Both the position numbers and the translations under genes were made by a program. This document shows, in pieces, positions 16,419-25,001 of a stretch of 35,007 bases of DNA. The notes beneath the pieces were generated by a model. The model saw nothing but the letters and a program-made list of their open reading frames with translations. It had not been told where the DNA came from and ran no database searches. The first letter of the stretch is position 1. Each line of letters begins with the position of its first letter. The DNA comes from Mycobacterium sp. OTB74 (GTDB lineage Bacteria; Actinomycetota; Actinomycetes; Mycobacteriales; Mycobacteriaceae), in contig NZ_JARXVD010000031.1 in assembly GCF_029892685.1 (NCBI RefSeq), positions 1 to 35,007 on the forward strand, written 5' to 3'.

Positions 16419-17450
16419 CTCCAACCAGGCGGTCCCAGCAGCGTGCCGCAGCGAGTGCACACCGACGCCTTTTACTCCCGCCCTGGCCGCCGCCGCTTCC
16501 ACCTCGCGCAGCAGGTTGCGAGGCTCAACAGGACGGCCTGCCTCAGTGCAAAAGACCAAGCCGTGCTCTTCCCATACGTTGGCCGCCCTGAGGCGTTCCT
16601 CGGCCTGTCGGCGCTTGTGCTTCTTCAGCATCGCCACGACGGCCGGGGACAACGGCACCGTGCGCCGTGAGCGCTCCGTTTTCGGCGTCGATGTGACCAA
16701 CCTCTTCCCCACCCGGGCGGTGGTGGCAGCGACCCTCAACGTCCCCGCGTCAAGGTCTATGTGTTCCCAGCGCAATGCCACCGCTTCGCCCCGCCGCAAC
16801 CCCGTGGCCGCTATCAGGACCAGGGCGGAGTGGTAACGCATTCCCTGTGCCGCGTAAAGAACTTTGGCGGCATCCGCAGCGGACAGGTGCTTAGTCTCCT
16901 GCCTCTCGATCCCAGGCCGCTTTACCGCGGCTGCGGGATTCCTGGCCAGCAACCCGTCGCGAACAGCTCCGTCGAGCGCTAGCCGCAGTACCCCAAAAGT
17001 GCTCCGGATCGTCGAGTCAGACAGTGCCCGCATTTCATCGTCGCCGCGGGTCTTGACTCGTCCCTTCATCGCTAGGATCAGCGCCTCCACATCAGACGGC
17101 CGGAGCTTGTCGAGGGTGATCGACCCGAACGGCGCGGGCTCCAGATGCTTGCGGGCGAGATCGGTGTACTGCGCCTTGGTGGACTCGGCTCGGCTGGAGG
17201 CTGCCAGCGTCGTGGCACGCCAGTGCGCCAGCCACGACGCAACCGACTGCTTGGCATCCGCCACGGGGGCACCGTCGTCGATGCGCTTGCGGGCCTCTTT
17301 CAGCTTGGCCCGGACGTCGGCAGCTGTCGGCCCGTAGAAGGACCGTCGCTTGCGCTGGCCGGTATCCGGGTCGACGTGGGTAATCCTCGCCTCCCAGGTT
17401 CCATTTGCACGCCGGTAAACGTTGCCCTCACCGTTGGCCCGCTTCCCCAT
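16415..17450 (-). pseudogene. Phage-type tyrosine integrase, C-terminus lost
   Basis: From MGKRANGEGNVYRRANGTW (ATG 17450; a GTG at 17459 with GAAGG upstream is an alternative) the protein has an AP2-like N-terminal arm-binding region (TWEARITHVDPDTGQRKRRS), a SAM-like core-binding domain, and the catalytic domain with TGLRRGEA (first Arg), the SRRTVPLS strand and HSLRHAAGTAWLE (His-x-x-Arg). After LETGT, at about 16.41 kb, the sequence changes to the reverse complement of another gene. The expected LGH box and the Tyr nucleophile are missing, leaving the enzyme without its attacking residue. A frame continues to 16245 but encodes chimeric sequence. The gene starts 112 nt from the 3' end of tRNA-Pro and points away from it, the usual layout for tRNA-integrated elements. 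An inactive integrase would leave the island locked in place. Confidence 0.85.
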
Positions 17451-17562
17451 GTGCAGCACAGTACGCCTTCGGTTGGCGTACCGGTTGGCGTACGGCGGGT
17501 CATTGGCGTAGGAAAAGGCGGCTCCGGATTCCTCCGAAACCGCCTCTGACCTGCAGTTTGTC

Positions 17563-17639
<77 letters not shown>

Positions 17640-17689
17640 CGGCGCTACCGGAACAACCGGCAACGGATCGAAAGCCTACCTCAGACCCA

Positions 17690-17716
17690 CCGCCGGACCC
17701 TAAACGGGCCCGGCGG
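17690..17716 (-). terminator. Hairpin after der
   Basis: CCGCCGG (17690-17696) pairs with CCGGCGG (17710-17716). Inside, CCC pairs with GGG around a TAAAC loop, with one mismatch between the two stems. It starts 12 nt after the der stop on the minus strand. There is no U-run, as is common for mycobacterial terminators, so it may end the parA-der transcript or be a processing site before tRNA-Pro. Confidence 0.45.
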
Positions 17717-17727
17717 CGCGCCCAAGC

Positions 17728-19128
17728 TCACTTCTTCGGCCCGCGCTTCTCCCGCACCCGCACATTGATCTTGATCGGGCTACCCTCGAAACCGAACTCC
17801 TCGCGCAGTCGGCGCTCCAGAAAGCGCCGGTAGCCGGCCTCCAAGAACCCGGTGGTGAACAGCACAAAGGTCGGCGGCCGCGATGCCGCCTGAGTGGCGA
17901 ACAGAATGCGGGGCTGCTTGCCGCCGCGCACCGGCGGCGGGGTCGCCGCGACGATCTCCTTCAAGAAGGTATTCAGCCGCCCGGTCGAGATGCGGGTGTC
18001 CCAGGACGCCAGCGAGGTTTCCAGCGCCGGCACCAATTTCTGCACGGCCCGACCGGTTTTCGCCGAGATGTTGACGCGCGGCGCCCACTGCACCTGCACC
18101 AGCTCGCGCTCGATCTCCTTGTCCAGCAAGTAGCGCCGGTCCTCGTCGACCAGGTCCCACTTGTTGAAGGCGATGACCAGAGCCCGTCCGGCCTCGATCA
18201 CCATGGTCAGCACTCGCAGGTCCTGCTCGGTGAGGGGCTGCGAGGCATCGATCAGCATGATCGCCACCTCGGCAGCGTCGATCGCGCCGTGCGTGCGCAC
18301 CGAGGCGTAGAACTCATGCCCGCTGGCCTGGCCAACCTTGCGGCGCAGACCCGCAGTGTCGACGAAACGCCAAGTCTTGCCTTCCAATTCGATCAACGAG
18401 TCGACCGGGTCCACGGTGGTACCGGCCACATCGTGCACCACGGAGCGTTCGTCACCGGACAGTTTGTTCAGCAGCGAGCTCTTACCGACGTTTGGCTTGC
18501 CCACCAACGCAACTCGGCGCGGGCCGCCACTGCCGCCCGACATCTCCGACACTTCCGGCAGCTTCTCCAACACCGAGTCGAGCAGGTCTGCCACTCCGCG
18601 GCCGTGCATAGCGCTGATCGAGTGCGGCTGCCCCAGCCCCAGTGACCACAGGGCAGCGGCTTCGGCCTCGACCCTGTCGTTGTCAACCTTGTTGGCCGCC
18701 AAGAAGACTGGTTTACCCGACCGCTGCAGGCGCTTTGCTGCGGCCTCGTCGGCCGAGGTCGCTCCGACCACCGCGTCGACAACCAGGATGATGGCGTCGG
18801 CGGTCCGCATGGCCACAGTCGCCTGCTCGGCCACCAGCATCTGGAGGCCCTTGGCGTCAGGTTCCCAACCGCCGGTGTCCTGCACGACGAATCGACGTCC
18901 TACCCATTGGGCGTCGTAGGACACCCGGTCCCGTGTTACGCCGGGGACGTCCTGCACCACCGCTTCGCGACGGCCCAGGATACGGTTCACCAGAGTCGAT
19001 TTGCCGACGTTGGGTCGACCGACCACCGCGACCACCGGTGGCGGCGCAACAGACTCCTCAGCCTCGGCCTCGAACCCTTCCGAGCCAAGCTCCCAATCAC
19101 TTTCGTCGAACCACGTTCCGTCGCTCAT
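17728..19128 (-). CDS. der: Ribosome-assembly GTPase Der (EngA)
   Basis: A 466-aa protein with two tandem GTPase domains, the hallmark of Der, which acts in 50S subunit maturation. Domain 1: GRPNVGKS (37-44), DTGG (84-87), NKVD (146-149). Domain 2: GKPNVGKS (210-217), DTAG (257-260), NKWD (322-325). The C-terminal KH-like domain follows and ends in a basic tail (RVREKRGPKK). An acidic N-terminal extension of about 30 residues precedes the first G domain, as in other actinobacterial homologues. Its ATG overlaps the stop of cmk (ATGA). Last gene of the parA-der run. Confidence 0.97.
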   Translation of the reverse strand: MSDGTWFDESDWELGSEGFEAEAEESVAPPPVVAVVGRPNVGKSTLVNRILGRREAVVQDVPGVTRDRVSYDAQWVGRRFVVQDTGGWEPDAKGLQMLVAEQATVAMRTADAIILVVDAVVGATSADEAAAKRLQRSGKPVFLAANKVDNDRVEAEAAALWSLGLGQPHSISAMHGRGVADLLDSVLEKLPEVSEMSGGSGGPRRVALVGKPNVGKSSLLNKLSGDERSVVHDVAGTTVDPVDSLIELEGKTWRFVDTAGLRRKVGQASGHEFYASVRTHGAIDAAEVAIMLIDASQPLTEQDLRVLTMVIEAGRALVIAFNKWDLVDEDRRYLLDKEIERELVQVQWAPRVNISAKTGRAVQKLVPALETSLASWDTRISTGRLNTFLKEIVAATPPPVRGGKQPRILFATQAASRPPTFVLFTTGFLEAGYRRFLERRLREEFGFEGSPIKINVRVREKRGPKK

Positions 19129-19811
19129 TGGCGTACCCCTGCCTTTTGCCGCACCAGTTCCAGCAGGTGCGCCACCACACCGGATTCGGTCATGTCACTG
19201 GAATCGACCACGACCGCATCGTCGGCAGCGTGCAGCGGGGAAACCGCCCGAGTGGAGTCCAGATGGTCACGACGCTGGACGTCCGCCAGCACCGATTCGT
19301 AGTTGTCGCCCAGCCCATTTGCGATGTTCTGCGCATTACGGCGCCGAGCCCGCTCCTCGGCCGTGGCCGTCAGAAAGATCTTCAGGTCAGCATGCGGAAG
19401 CACTACCGTGCCGATGTCTCGGCCCTCGACCACCACCGAGCCCGCCTTGGCGATCAGTTCACGCTGGCGCTGCACCAGCAATGTGCGTACCGCCGGCACC
19501 GCGGAGACCGCCGACACCGCCGCCGTGACCGCGTCACCGCGAATCTCGTCCGAAACATCTTCTCCGGCAAGGTAAGCATGGTCGTAATCCGGATCGAAGC
19601 TCACCGAGAACTCGGTCTGCTCCGCCACTGCAGCAATAGCGTCCGGACGGCTCAGGTCAACGCCGTCCCGTAAAGCGGCCAGCGTCACGATCCGGTACAT
19701 CGAACCGGTGTTGATGTGATTCGCGCCCAGTCCGTGCGCCAAACCCCTTGACGCCGAAGACTTTCCGGTACCGGCCGGTCCGTCGATAGCAATTACCAGC
19801 GCACCGTTCAC
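19125..19811 (-). CDS. cmk: Cytidylate kinase
   Basis: A 228-aa nucleoside monophosphate kinase that phosphorylates CMP and dCMP with ATP. The N-terminal P-loop is DGPAGTGKSS (residues 10-19). The CMP-binding region follows with NTGSMYR. The VVEGRDIGTVVLPHA segment and the lid with ARRRNAQN complete the family pattern. Size equals that of other bacterial Cmk proteins. It starts with GTG overlapping the end of the pseudouridine synthase gene (GTGA) and ends overlapping der (ATGA), so translation is coupled on both sides. Confidence 0.96.
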   Translation of the reverse strand: MNGALVIAIDGPAGTGKSSASRGLAHGLGANHINTGSMYRIVTLAALRDGVDLSRPDAIAAVAEQTEFSVSFDPDYDHAYLAGEDVSDEIRGDAVTAAVSAVSAVPAVRTLLVQRQRELIAKAGSVVVEGRDIGTVVLPHADLKIFLTATAEERARRRNAQNIANGLGDNYESVLADVQRRDHLDSTRAVSPLHAADDAVVVDSSDMTESGVVAHLLELVRQKAGVRQ

Positions 19812-20554
19812 AGCCCCACCGCCTGATACAGCTCGCCGATTTCCTTACGGGTCAACGCCCGCAGGCTGCTCACCCGCTGTTCCCCCAGCGCCACCGAGCC
19901 GATGTGGGTCCGCACCAGTTCCTTCACTGGGAACCCAGCCTCGGCCAACAACCGTCGCACGATGTGCTTGCGGCCCTCGTGCAAAACCACGCGCACCAGT
20001 GTCTTGCCGGCCACGGCGTCCACCACCGCAAAATCATCGACCCGTGCGGGCCCGTCCTCCAGTTCGACCCCGTCGCGCAATTTCTTACCGAGTCCGCGCG
20101 GCACGGTCCCCTGCACGGTGGCCAGGTAGGTCTTGGATATCTCATACGACGGATGCATCAGCCGGTGCGCCAACTCGCCGTCGTTGGTCAGCAGGATTAG
20201 CCCCTCGGTATCGGCATCGAGCCTGCCCACATGGAACAGTTTCTTGTTTCCCCGCACCCGGTGTTCCACCAGATCGCCGATACAGGGCCGGCCCATGTCA
20301 TCAGACATGGTGGAGTGCATGCCTTTTGGCTTGTTCAGCGCCAGATACACCAGATCGTCGTCCACCAGCACCCGGGTGCCATCCACCCGGACCACCTGCG
20401 AGTCGGGGTGCACCCGCGTACCGAGCTCGGTGACAATCTGACCGTCGACCTCCACCCGGCCGTCCAAAATCATCCGTTCGGCTACCCGCCGCGAGGCAAT
20501 TCCCGCCTGCGACAACACTTTCTGCAGTCGCACGCCTTCTTCATTGGCTACCAT
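19808..20554 (-). CDS. rluB: 23S rRNA pseudouridine synthase, RluB/RsuA family
   Basis: A 248-aa protein with an N-terminal S4 RNA-binding domain (VRLQKVLSQAGIASRRVAER, residues 8-27 and on to about 65) and the RsuA/RluB catalytic domain with GRLDADTEGL (D113 the catalytic Asp). NKPKGMHST and the C-terminal RKHIVRRLLAEAGFPVKEL also match. These enzymes isomerise uridine in rRNA; the exact target (23S U2605 for RluB) is assigned by family only. ATG 20554 begins one base after the scpB stop. A longer frame to 20653 only overlaps scpB and is rejected. Confidence 0.93.
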   Translation of the reverse strand: MVANEEGVRLQKVLSQAGIASRRVAERMILDGRVEVDGQIVTELGTRVHPDSQVVRVDGTRVLVDDDLVYLALNKPKGMHSTMSDDMGRPCIGDLVEHRVRGNKKLFHVGRLDADTEGLILLTNDGELAHRLMHPSYEISKTYLATVQGTVPRGLGKKLRDGVELEDGPARVDDFAVVDAVAGKTLVRVVLHEGRKHIVRRLLAEAGFPVKELVRTHIGSVALGEQRVSSLRALTRKEIGELYQAVGL

Positions 20555-20555
20555 G

Positions 20556-21413
20556 TCAGTCCCGATCCACGTCGAATTTGGCCGGCGTCGCAGCCGGTGC
20601 AGAGCCATCGCCGAGCTTGGCGAAACGCGGCTCCTCGGCAAGAGTTTCTGCAATGTCGTCGATCACGTCGACATCCGGCAGCAGCGGAGCAATGTCGGGC
20701 AACTCGGCCAACGATGACAGGCCCAACCGCTCCAGGAATAGCTCTGTGGTCGCGAAAGTTATTGCACCACTGTCTGAATCGGTGCCGGTTTCGATGATCA
20801 ACCCGCGCGCAGCAAGGGTACGCATGACCGCATCGACGTTGACGCCACGTACCGCGCTCACCCGCGCCCGGGTGACGGGCTGCCGGTAGGCCACCACAGC
20901 CAGCGTCTCCAACGCTGCCCGGGTCAGCTTCGAGCGGGCACCTTCAAGCAACAGCCGCTCCACATACGGCGCGTACCGAGCCCGGGTGTACAGCCGCCAG
21001 CCGCCCCCGGCCTCGCGCAGGTCGATACCGCTTCCCCGCTCGGCGAACTCGGCCGCCATCCGATGCAGCTTGTCCTCGACCCGATCAACCGGCTCGGCCA
21101 GCGCTGTCGCCAAGGCGTCCGTCGGCGCCGGGGTATCGACCACCAGCAGCAACGCCTCCAGTGCTGAGCCGAGCTCGTCGTCGGTTATCTCGGTGTCGAT
21201 CTCGCCGCTATCCGCGCCGTCATCGAATTCACTGTCTCCGGCAACGTCATCGAACTCGTCGCCTCCGGCGACATCGTCCAATGCGTCGCTTCCAGCAGCG
21301 ATGTCAACTTCATCACCTCGGGCGGCGACAGTCTCCCCGATCACATCGGCAAGCGGCTGTGCACTCTCGCCCACACCGGTTTCCGCGGTCTCGGCCGCGT
21401 CCATGTCTGTCAT
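20556..21413 (-). CDS. scpB: Segregation and condensation protein ScpB
   Basis: A 285-aa protein. The conserved ScpB part (two winged-helix domains) runs from about residue 75: ELGSALEALLLVVDTPAPTD, then AALETLAVVAYRQPVTRARV and GRGLIIETG-type strands. ScpB with ScpA forms the kleisin complex of the SMC condensin. The start ATG 21413 overlaps the scpA stop as ATGA. Unusual is an acidic, repetitive N-terminal extension of about 70 residues (DALDDVAGGDEFDDVAGDSE and similar) that looks disordered. It makes the protein clearly longer than the M. tuberculosis homologue as I remember it (about 230 aa). Confidence 0.95.
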   Translation of the reverse strand: MTDMDAAETAETGVGESAQPLADVIGETVAARGDEVDIAAGSDALDDVAGGDEFDDVAGDSEFDDGADSGEIDTEITDDELGSALEALLLVVDTPAPTDALATALAEPVDRVEDKLHRMAAEFAERGSGIDLREAGGGWRLYTRARYAPYVERLLLEGARSKLTRAALETLAVVAYRQPVTRARVSAVRGVNVDAVMRTLAARGLIIETGTDSDSGAITFATTELFLERLGLSSLAELPDIAPLLPDVDVIDDIAETLAEEPRFAKLGDGSAPAATPAKFDVDRD

Positions 21414-22270
21414 GAGTCTTCTTCCACCGCTGCTGCCAAATGCTCGTTCGTGGGCCGCTCTCCGGTCCACGAAACTTGCAGCACTCCAAGCGGATCTACT
21501 TGCTCAAATGCTACCGCCCGGGCCCGGTACAGCTCGAGCAGTGCCAAGAAGCGGCCGACGATCTCGATCCCACTGTCGCAATCGGCGACTAGCTCGGTGA
21601 ATGACGCCCACTGACCGATGCCACGTACTTCAAGCAGGCTCATCAGCTTCATGGCTTGCTCGGGCACCGAAACCGCCTGCACGTGCAGGTGATCGACCCG
21701 CAGGGACGGCACCGGACGGGGGGTGAAAGCGGCGGCCGCAACCTGCGCGAAGCGCTCCGCATCCACACCCAACATCACCTCGGGCAGCAGCTCGGTGTAG
21801 CGGTCCTCAAGCGTCACCGCCCGCGGGTAGCTGCGCATCGCCGCGGCCTCGAGTTCGGCGAACATCAGCGCCACATGCTTGAACGCGCGGTACTGCAGCA
21901 GCCGCGCAAACAACAGGTCGCGCACCTCCAGCAGGGCCAGGTCGTCCTCGTCGTGCACATCACCGGCCGGCAGCAGTCGAGCAGCCTTCAGGTCCAGCAG
22001 GGTCGCCGCGACCACCAGAAAAGCCGTCGTCTCGTCGAGCTCCAGTTGGCTGCCGATCTCCTTGGTGTAAGCGATGAACTCGTCGGTGACCTGGTGCAGC
22101 GCCACCTCGGTGACGTCCATCCGGTGCGCGAAGATCAGCTGCAGTAGCAGATCGAAGGGCCCCTCGAAATTCTTCAGCCGGACCTGGAATCCCTGTTTCT
22201 GGCCATCCGACGAATTGGTATCCGGGTTCTCGGCCACAGTCGCTTCCTCCGACTGCGCCTCGGCGATCAC
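21410..22270 (-). CDS. scpA: Segregation and condensation protein ScpA (kleisin)
   Basis: A 286-aa kleisin. After a polar N-terminus comes FQVRLKNFEGPFDLLLQLIF, the signature N-terminal helix of ScpA, followed by HRMDVTEVALHQVTDEFIAY. The C-terminal winged helix (GQWASFTELVADCDSGIEIV) binds SMC. It bridges the SMC heads in chromosome condensation. It begins with GTG overlapping the parA stop (GTGA) and ends overlapping scpB, so parA-scpA-scpB are translated as a unit. Confidence 0.97.
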   Translation of the reverse strand: MIAEAQSEEATVAENPDTNSSDGQKQGFQVRLKNFEGPFDLLLQLIFAHRMDVTEVALHQVTDEFIAYTKEIGSQLELDETTAFLVVAATLLDLKAARLLPAGDVHDEDDLALLEVRDLLFARLLQYRAFKHVALMFAELEAAAMRSYPRAVTLEDRYTELLPEVMLGVDAERFAQVAAAAFTPRPVPSLRVDHLHVQAVSVPEQAMKLMSLLEVRGIGQWASFTELVADCDSGIEIVGRFLALLELYRARAVAFEQVDPLGVLQVSWTGERPTNEHLAAAVEEDS

Positions 22271-23235
22271 GCGCCGAACCGGTCAATGACCTCGCACGCC
22301 AACGACCGATATGCTTGCGCGCCACCAGATTTCGGTGCCCAGGTGGTGATGGGCTCGCCCGCGACGCTGGTCTCCGGGAAGCGCACCGTCCGGGTGATGA
22401 CGGTGTCGAACACCAGATCACCGAACCGCTCCACAACCCGGGCCATCACCTCTCGGGCATTGACGGTGCGATTGTCGTAGCGCGTGACCAGGATGCCGCT
22501 GATGTTCAGCTTGGGGTTCAACCGGTCGCGCACCTTGTCGACGGTATCGGTGAGCAGCGCCAAACCGCGAAGCGAGAAGAACTCGCATTCGGTGGGGATG
22601 ATGACACCGTCCGAGCAGGCCAGACCGTTGACCGTCAACAGGCCCAGCGACGGCTGGCAATCGATCAGCACGTAGTCGTAGCGGTCAAGCACCGGATACA
22701 GCGCCCGCCCCAGCGTCTGCTCGCGCCCGACCTCATTGACCAGTTGGATCTCGGCGGCCGACAGGTCGATATTGCTGGGCACCAGGTCCAGGCCCTTGAC
22801 GCGGGTGTTGATCAGCACGTCATCGATGGACACCCGCGGCTCGATGAGCAGGTTGTGCACCGTGTGCTCGAGTTCGTAGTGCGGCACGCCCAGGCCCGCC
22901 GACAGCGCGCCCTGCGGGTCCAGGTCCACCAGCAGCACCCTGCGGCCATATTCGGCGAGGCTGGCACCCAGGTTGATGGTCGACGTGGTCTTGCCGACGC
23001 CGCCCTTCTGGTTGCACATCGCAATGACCTTGGCCGGGCCGTGTGTGGTCTTGGGACCGGGCTCGGGAATCGCCCGCGCCGGGCGCCCGGTCAGCCCGAC
23101 AGTCTGTTCCGAGTTATCGTCCGCGTCGGGTTCCGCGGCACGGAGCATCGCGGCCCTATGGCCGTCGTCGTCCAGACCAGGTGACCCGAAACTCAACATG
23201 TTCGGGAACTCCAAGCCTCCTGGGACGTCGGTCAT
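22267..23235 (-). CDS. ParA/Soj-like ATPase
   Basis: A 322-aa P-loop ATPase of the Soj/ParA family: deviant Walker A KGGVGKTT (residues 77-84), VDLDPQGALS (Walker A'), YVLIDCQPSLGLLTVNGL (Walker B). A 65-residue acidic and proline-rich N-terminal extension precedes the ATPase core. There is no adjacent parB, so this is the second mycobacterial ParA (Rv1708 type), not the origin-proximal one. Linkage to scpAB suggests a role in chromosome organisation. The start at 23235 has no strong ribosome site; ATG at residue 13 with GGAG upstream is an alternative. Confidence 0.9.
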   Translation of the reverse strand: MTDVPGGLEFPNMLSFGSPGLDDDGHRAAMLRAAEPDADDNSEQTVGLTGRPARAIPEPGPKTTHGPAKVIAMCNQKGGVGKTTSTINLGASLAEYGRRVLLVDLDPQGALSAGLGVPHYELEHTVHNLLIEPRVSIDDVLINTRVKGLDLVPSNIDLSAAEIQLVNEVGREQTLGRALYPVLDRYDYVLIDCQPSLGLLTVNGLACSDGVIIPTECEFFSLRGLALLTDTVDKVRDRLNPKLNISGILVTRYDNRTVNAREVMARVVERFGDLVFDTVITRTVRFPETSVAGEPITTWAPKSGGAQAYRSLACEVIDRFGA

Positions 23236-23427
23236 ACCGGACCCTCGCAGATCAGCGGCATCAATCCCAAAGAGAACATCCCGGCAAGTTTAACGGTGCC
23301 CAGGCCCCGACGATGGTAGACCCGCTGTCCGAATCTTGCAGTCGTGAGATGGAAACAGCAGGTTGCCTTCCCGCGAAGCTCCGTGTTGGCCGATGGCGAT
23401 GGCCACACCCGGGGCCTAAACGCCGAC
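23236..23427. other. Intergenic region between xerD and parA
   Basis: These 192 bases separate xerD from parA and must carry the promoter of the parA-der run. A few A+T-richer bases (AAGTTTAAC near 23285) are the only plausible -10-like sequence for the minus strand. I see no gene. In M. tuberculosis, as I recall, several PPE and repeat genes sit at this point; here nothing of them remains. Confidence 0.5.
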
Positions 23428-24384
23428 CTAACGTGCGCGGGGATGCGCCCCAGCCCAGACCTCGCGCAGCGCGCTGACCGTCACCAAGGTGTAAATCTGC
23501 GTGGTTGTCACCGACGCGTGCCCCAGCAGTTCCTGCACGACGCGCACGTCGGCCCCGCCGTCCAGCAGATGCGTGGCGAAGGAGTGGCGCAGGGTGTGCG
23601 GCGAGACCGCGGCAGTGATACCTGCTCGTTCGGCCGCATCTTGAAGCACCTGCCATGCGCTCTGTCGCGACAGCCGGCCCCCGCGCGCATTGAGGAAGAT
23701 GGCCGATGTGCCCTTGCCCCGGCGACCAAGGTCGGGACGAGCCCGGACCAGATAGGCATCTAGCGCACTGACCGCCGGCCGGCCGATCGGCACCAACCGT
23801 TGCTTGCCGCCCTTGCCATGCAGCAGCACCGAACGGGATTGAGTGTCGACGTCATCGAGGTCCAACCCGACCGCTTCGGAGATGCGGGCGCCCGTCGAGT
23901 ACAGCAGCTCCAGCAGCGCTCGGTTGCGCAAAGTCAGCGGGCTGTCGGCGTCGCTGTCACCGCCGGCGCCCTCCAGCAGCGCCAACACCTCGTCGTAGCT
24001 GAGGCTCTTGGGCAGCCGCCGCACCGGCGTGGGCGGTTTCACCATGCGGGCGACATCGGTGTCGGTGAAACCTTCGGCGGCCGCGAACTTGTGCAGACCA
24101 CGCACCGCGACCACGGCGCGCGCCGCCGACACCGAAGACAGCGCGACGACGCCGTTGTCCGGATCACCCTGACGCAACGCGACCAGGAACTCGCTCACAT
24201 CGGCCTCGGTGGCCGCTCCCAGATCAGTAACCCCGCGGGACGTCAGGTGCCCGGTGTATCGCCGCAGATCCCGGCGGTAGGAGCTCAAGGTGTTGGCGGC
24301 CACGCCCCGCTCGATAGCCAGGTGGTCCAGGTAGCTCTGGACCTGTTTTTCCACGCTCGGACGGACCACGGACACCGGAGTCAT
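23428..24384 (-). CDS. xerD: Site-specific tyrosine recombinase XerD
   Basis: A 318-aa tyrosine recombinase. The N-terminal core-binding domain starts EKQVQSYLDHLAIERG. The catalytic domain contains all six residues: R167 (STGARISEA), the beta-hairpin Lys (GKGGKQR, 190-196), H263 and R266 (HTLRHSFATHLL), H289 (LLGHASVTTT) and Tyr298 (TQIYT). With XerC it resolves chromosome dimers at dif. Start ATG 24384 shares one base with the Nudix stop (TGATG). In contrast to the broken integrase at 16.4-17.4 kb it is intact. Confidence 0.95.
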   Translation of the reverse strand: MTPVSVVRPSVEKQVQSYLDHLAIERGVAANTLSSYRRDLRRYTGHLTSRGVTDLGAATEADVSEFLVALRQGDPDNGVVALSSVSAARAVVAVRGLHKFAAAEGFTDTDVARMVKPPTPVRRLPKSLSYDEVLALLEGAGGDSDADSPLTLRNRALLELLYSTGARISEAVGLDLDDVDTQSRSVLLHGKGGKQRLVPIGRPAVSALDAYLVRARPDLGRRGKGTSAIFLNARGGRLSRQSAWQVLQDAAERAGITAAVSPHTLRHSFATHLLDGGADVRVVQELLGHASVTTTQIYTLVTVSALREVWAGAHPRAR

Positions 24385-25001
24385 CAGGCTCTGGTCCGAC
24401 GGGCGCGGAAGGCGGAGGGCCGGTCCCGCCACGGCGCATCAACAGGCCGCAGCAATTCAGGCCGATGATGCGCGGCCAGAATCCCAGCCACTGCAAGCGA
24501 ATTCACGATCTCACCGTCGAAGACCATTCGCACCGCATCGGCGAGCGGCACCCGGGTGATCTCCAGGTCGGCCTCTTCGTGATGGGCTTCGGGGCGACCG
24601 ATCTCGGTCAGCCCGGTCGCCAGAAAAATCCGCACGCTCTCGTCGCTGAAGCCGGGCGCTGAATCGATGTCGATCAAGGTCTGCCAGTGTGACGCCGCCA
24701 GACCTGCTTCCTCTCCGAGCTCGCGTGCTGCAGTGAGATGCGGGGGCTCATCGCCCATGTCGAGCAGCCCGGCGGGTAGTTCCCAAAGCCGTCGCCCGAT
24801 CGGGTGCCGGTACTGGTACACCAGCACGACGTTGTCATGGTCATCGAGCGCGACGATTCCCACCGCACCGTAGTGCTCGACCACCTCGCGGCGCGCCGTC
24901 GAGCCGCCGGGCATGGCGACCTCGTCGGCGCGCAGCGCGAAAATCTTTCCTACATATACGGTTTCGCTGGACAGCGCGGTGAAGTCGTGATCAGTGGGCA
25001 T
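24384..25001 (-). CDS. Nudix hydrolase, ADP-ribose pyrophosphatase type
   Basis: A 205-aa protein of the Rv1700 family, which hydrolyses ADP-ribose and related dinucleotides. The Nudix box spans about 78-100 (GLLDMGDEPPHLTAARELGE then EAGL). It has the REL-x-EE core and one extra residue before the first Glu relative to the textbook G-x5-E spacing. RRLWELPAG before it and DSAPGFSDESVRIFLA after it fit the ADPRase group. ATG 25001 lies inside the end of pyrG (11-nt overlap). Downstream it overlaps xerD by one base. Confidence 0.93.
   Translation of the reverse strand: MPTDHDFTALSSETVYVGKIFALRADEVAMPGGSTARREVVEHYGAVGIVALDDHDNVVLVYQYRHPIGRRLWELPAGLLDMGDEPPHLTAARELGEEAGLAASHWQTLIDIDSAPGFSDESVRIFLATGLTEIGRPEAHHEEADLEITRVPLADAVRMVFDGEIVNSLAVAGILAAHHRPELLRPVDAPWRDRPSAFRARRTRA

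Noticed and set aside
16419..16670. Continuation of the plus-strand gene from 16212 as a 152-aa protein
   Set aside because: Beyond about 16415 it is the complement of integrase coding sequence, so the tail is an artefact of the junction.
1..17562. A complete prophage or a contractile injection system
   Set aside because: No capsid, portal, terminase, tail, tube, sheath or baseplate gene is recognisable; the giant proteins do not match spike or sheath proteins.
22315..23184. 289-codon plus-strand frame opposite parA
   Set aside because: Same reason: it mirrors the codon structure of parA and has no ribosome site or family.
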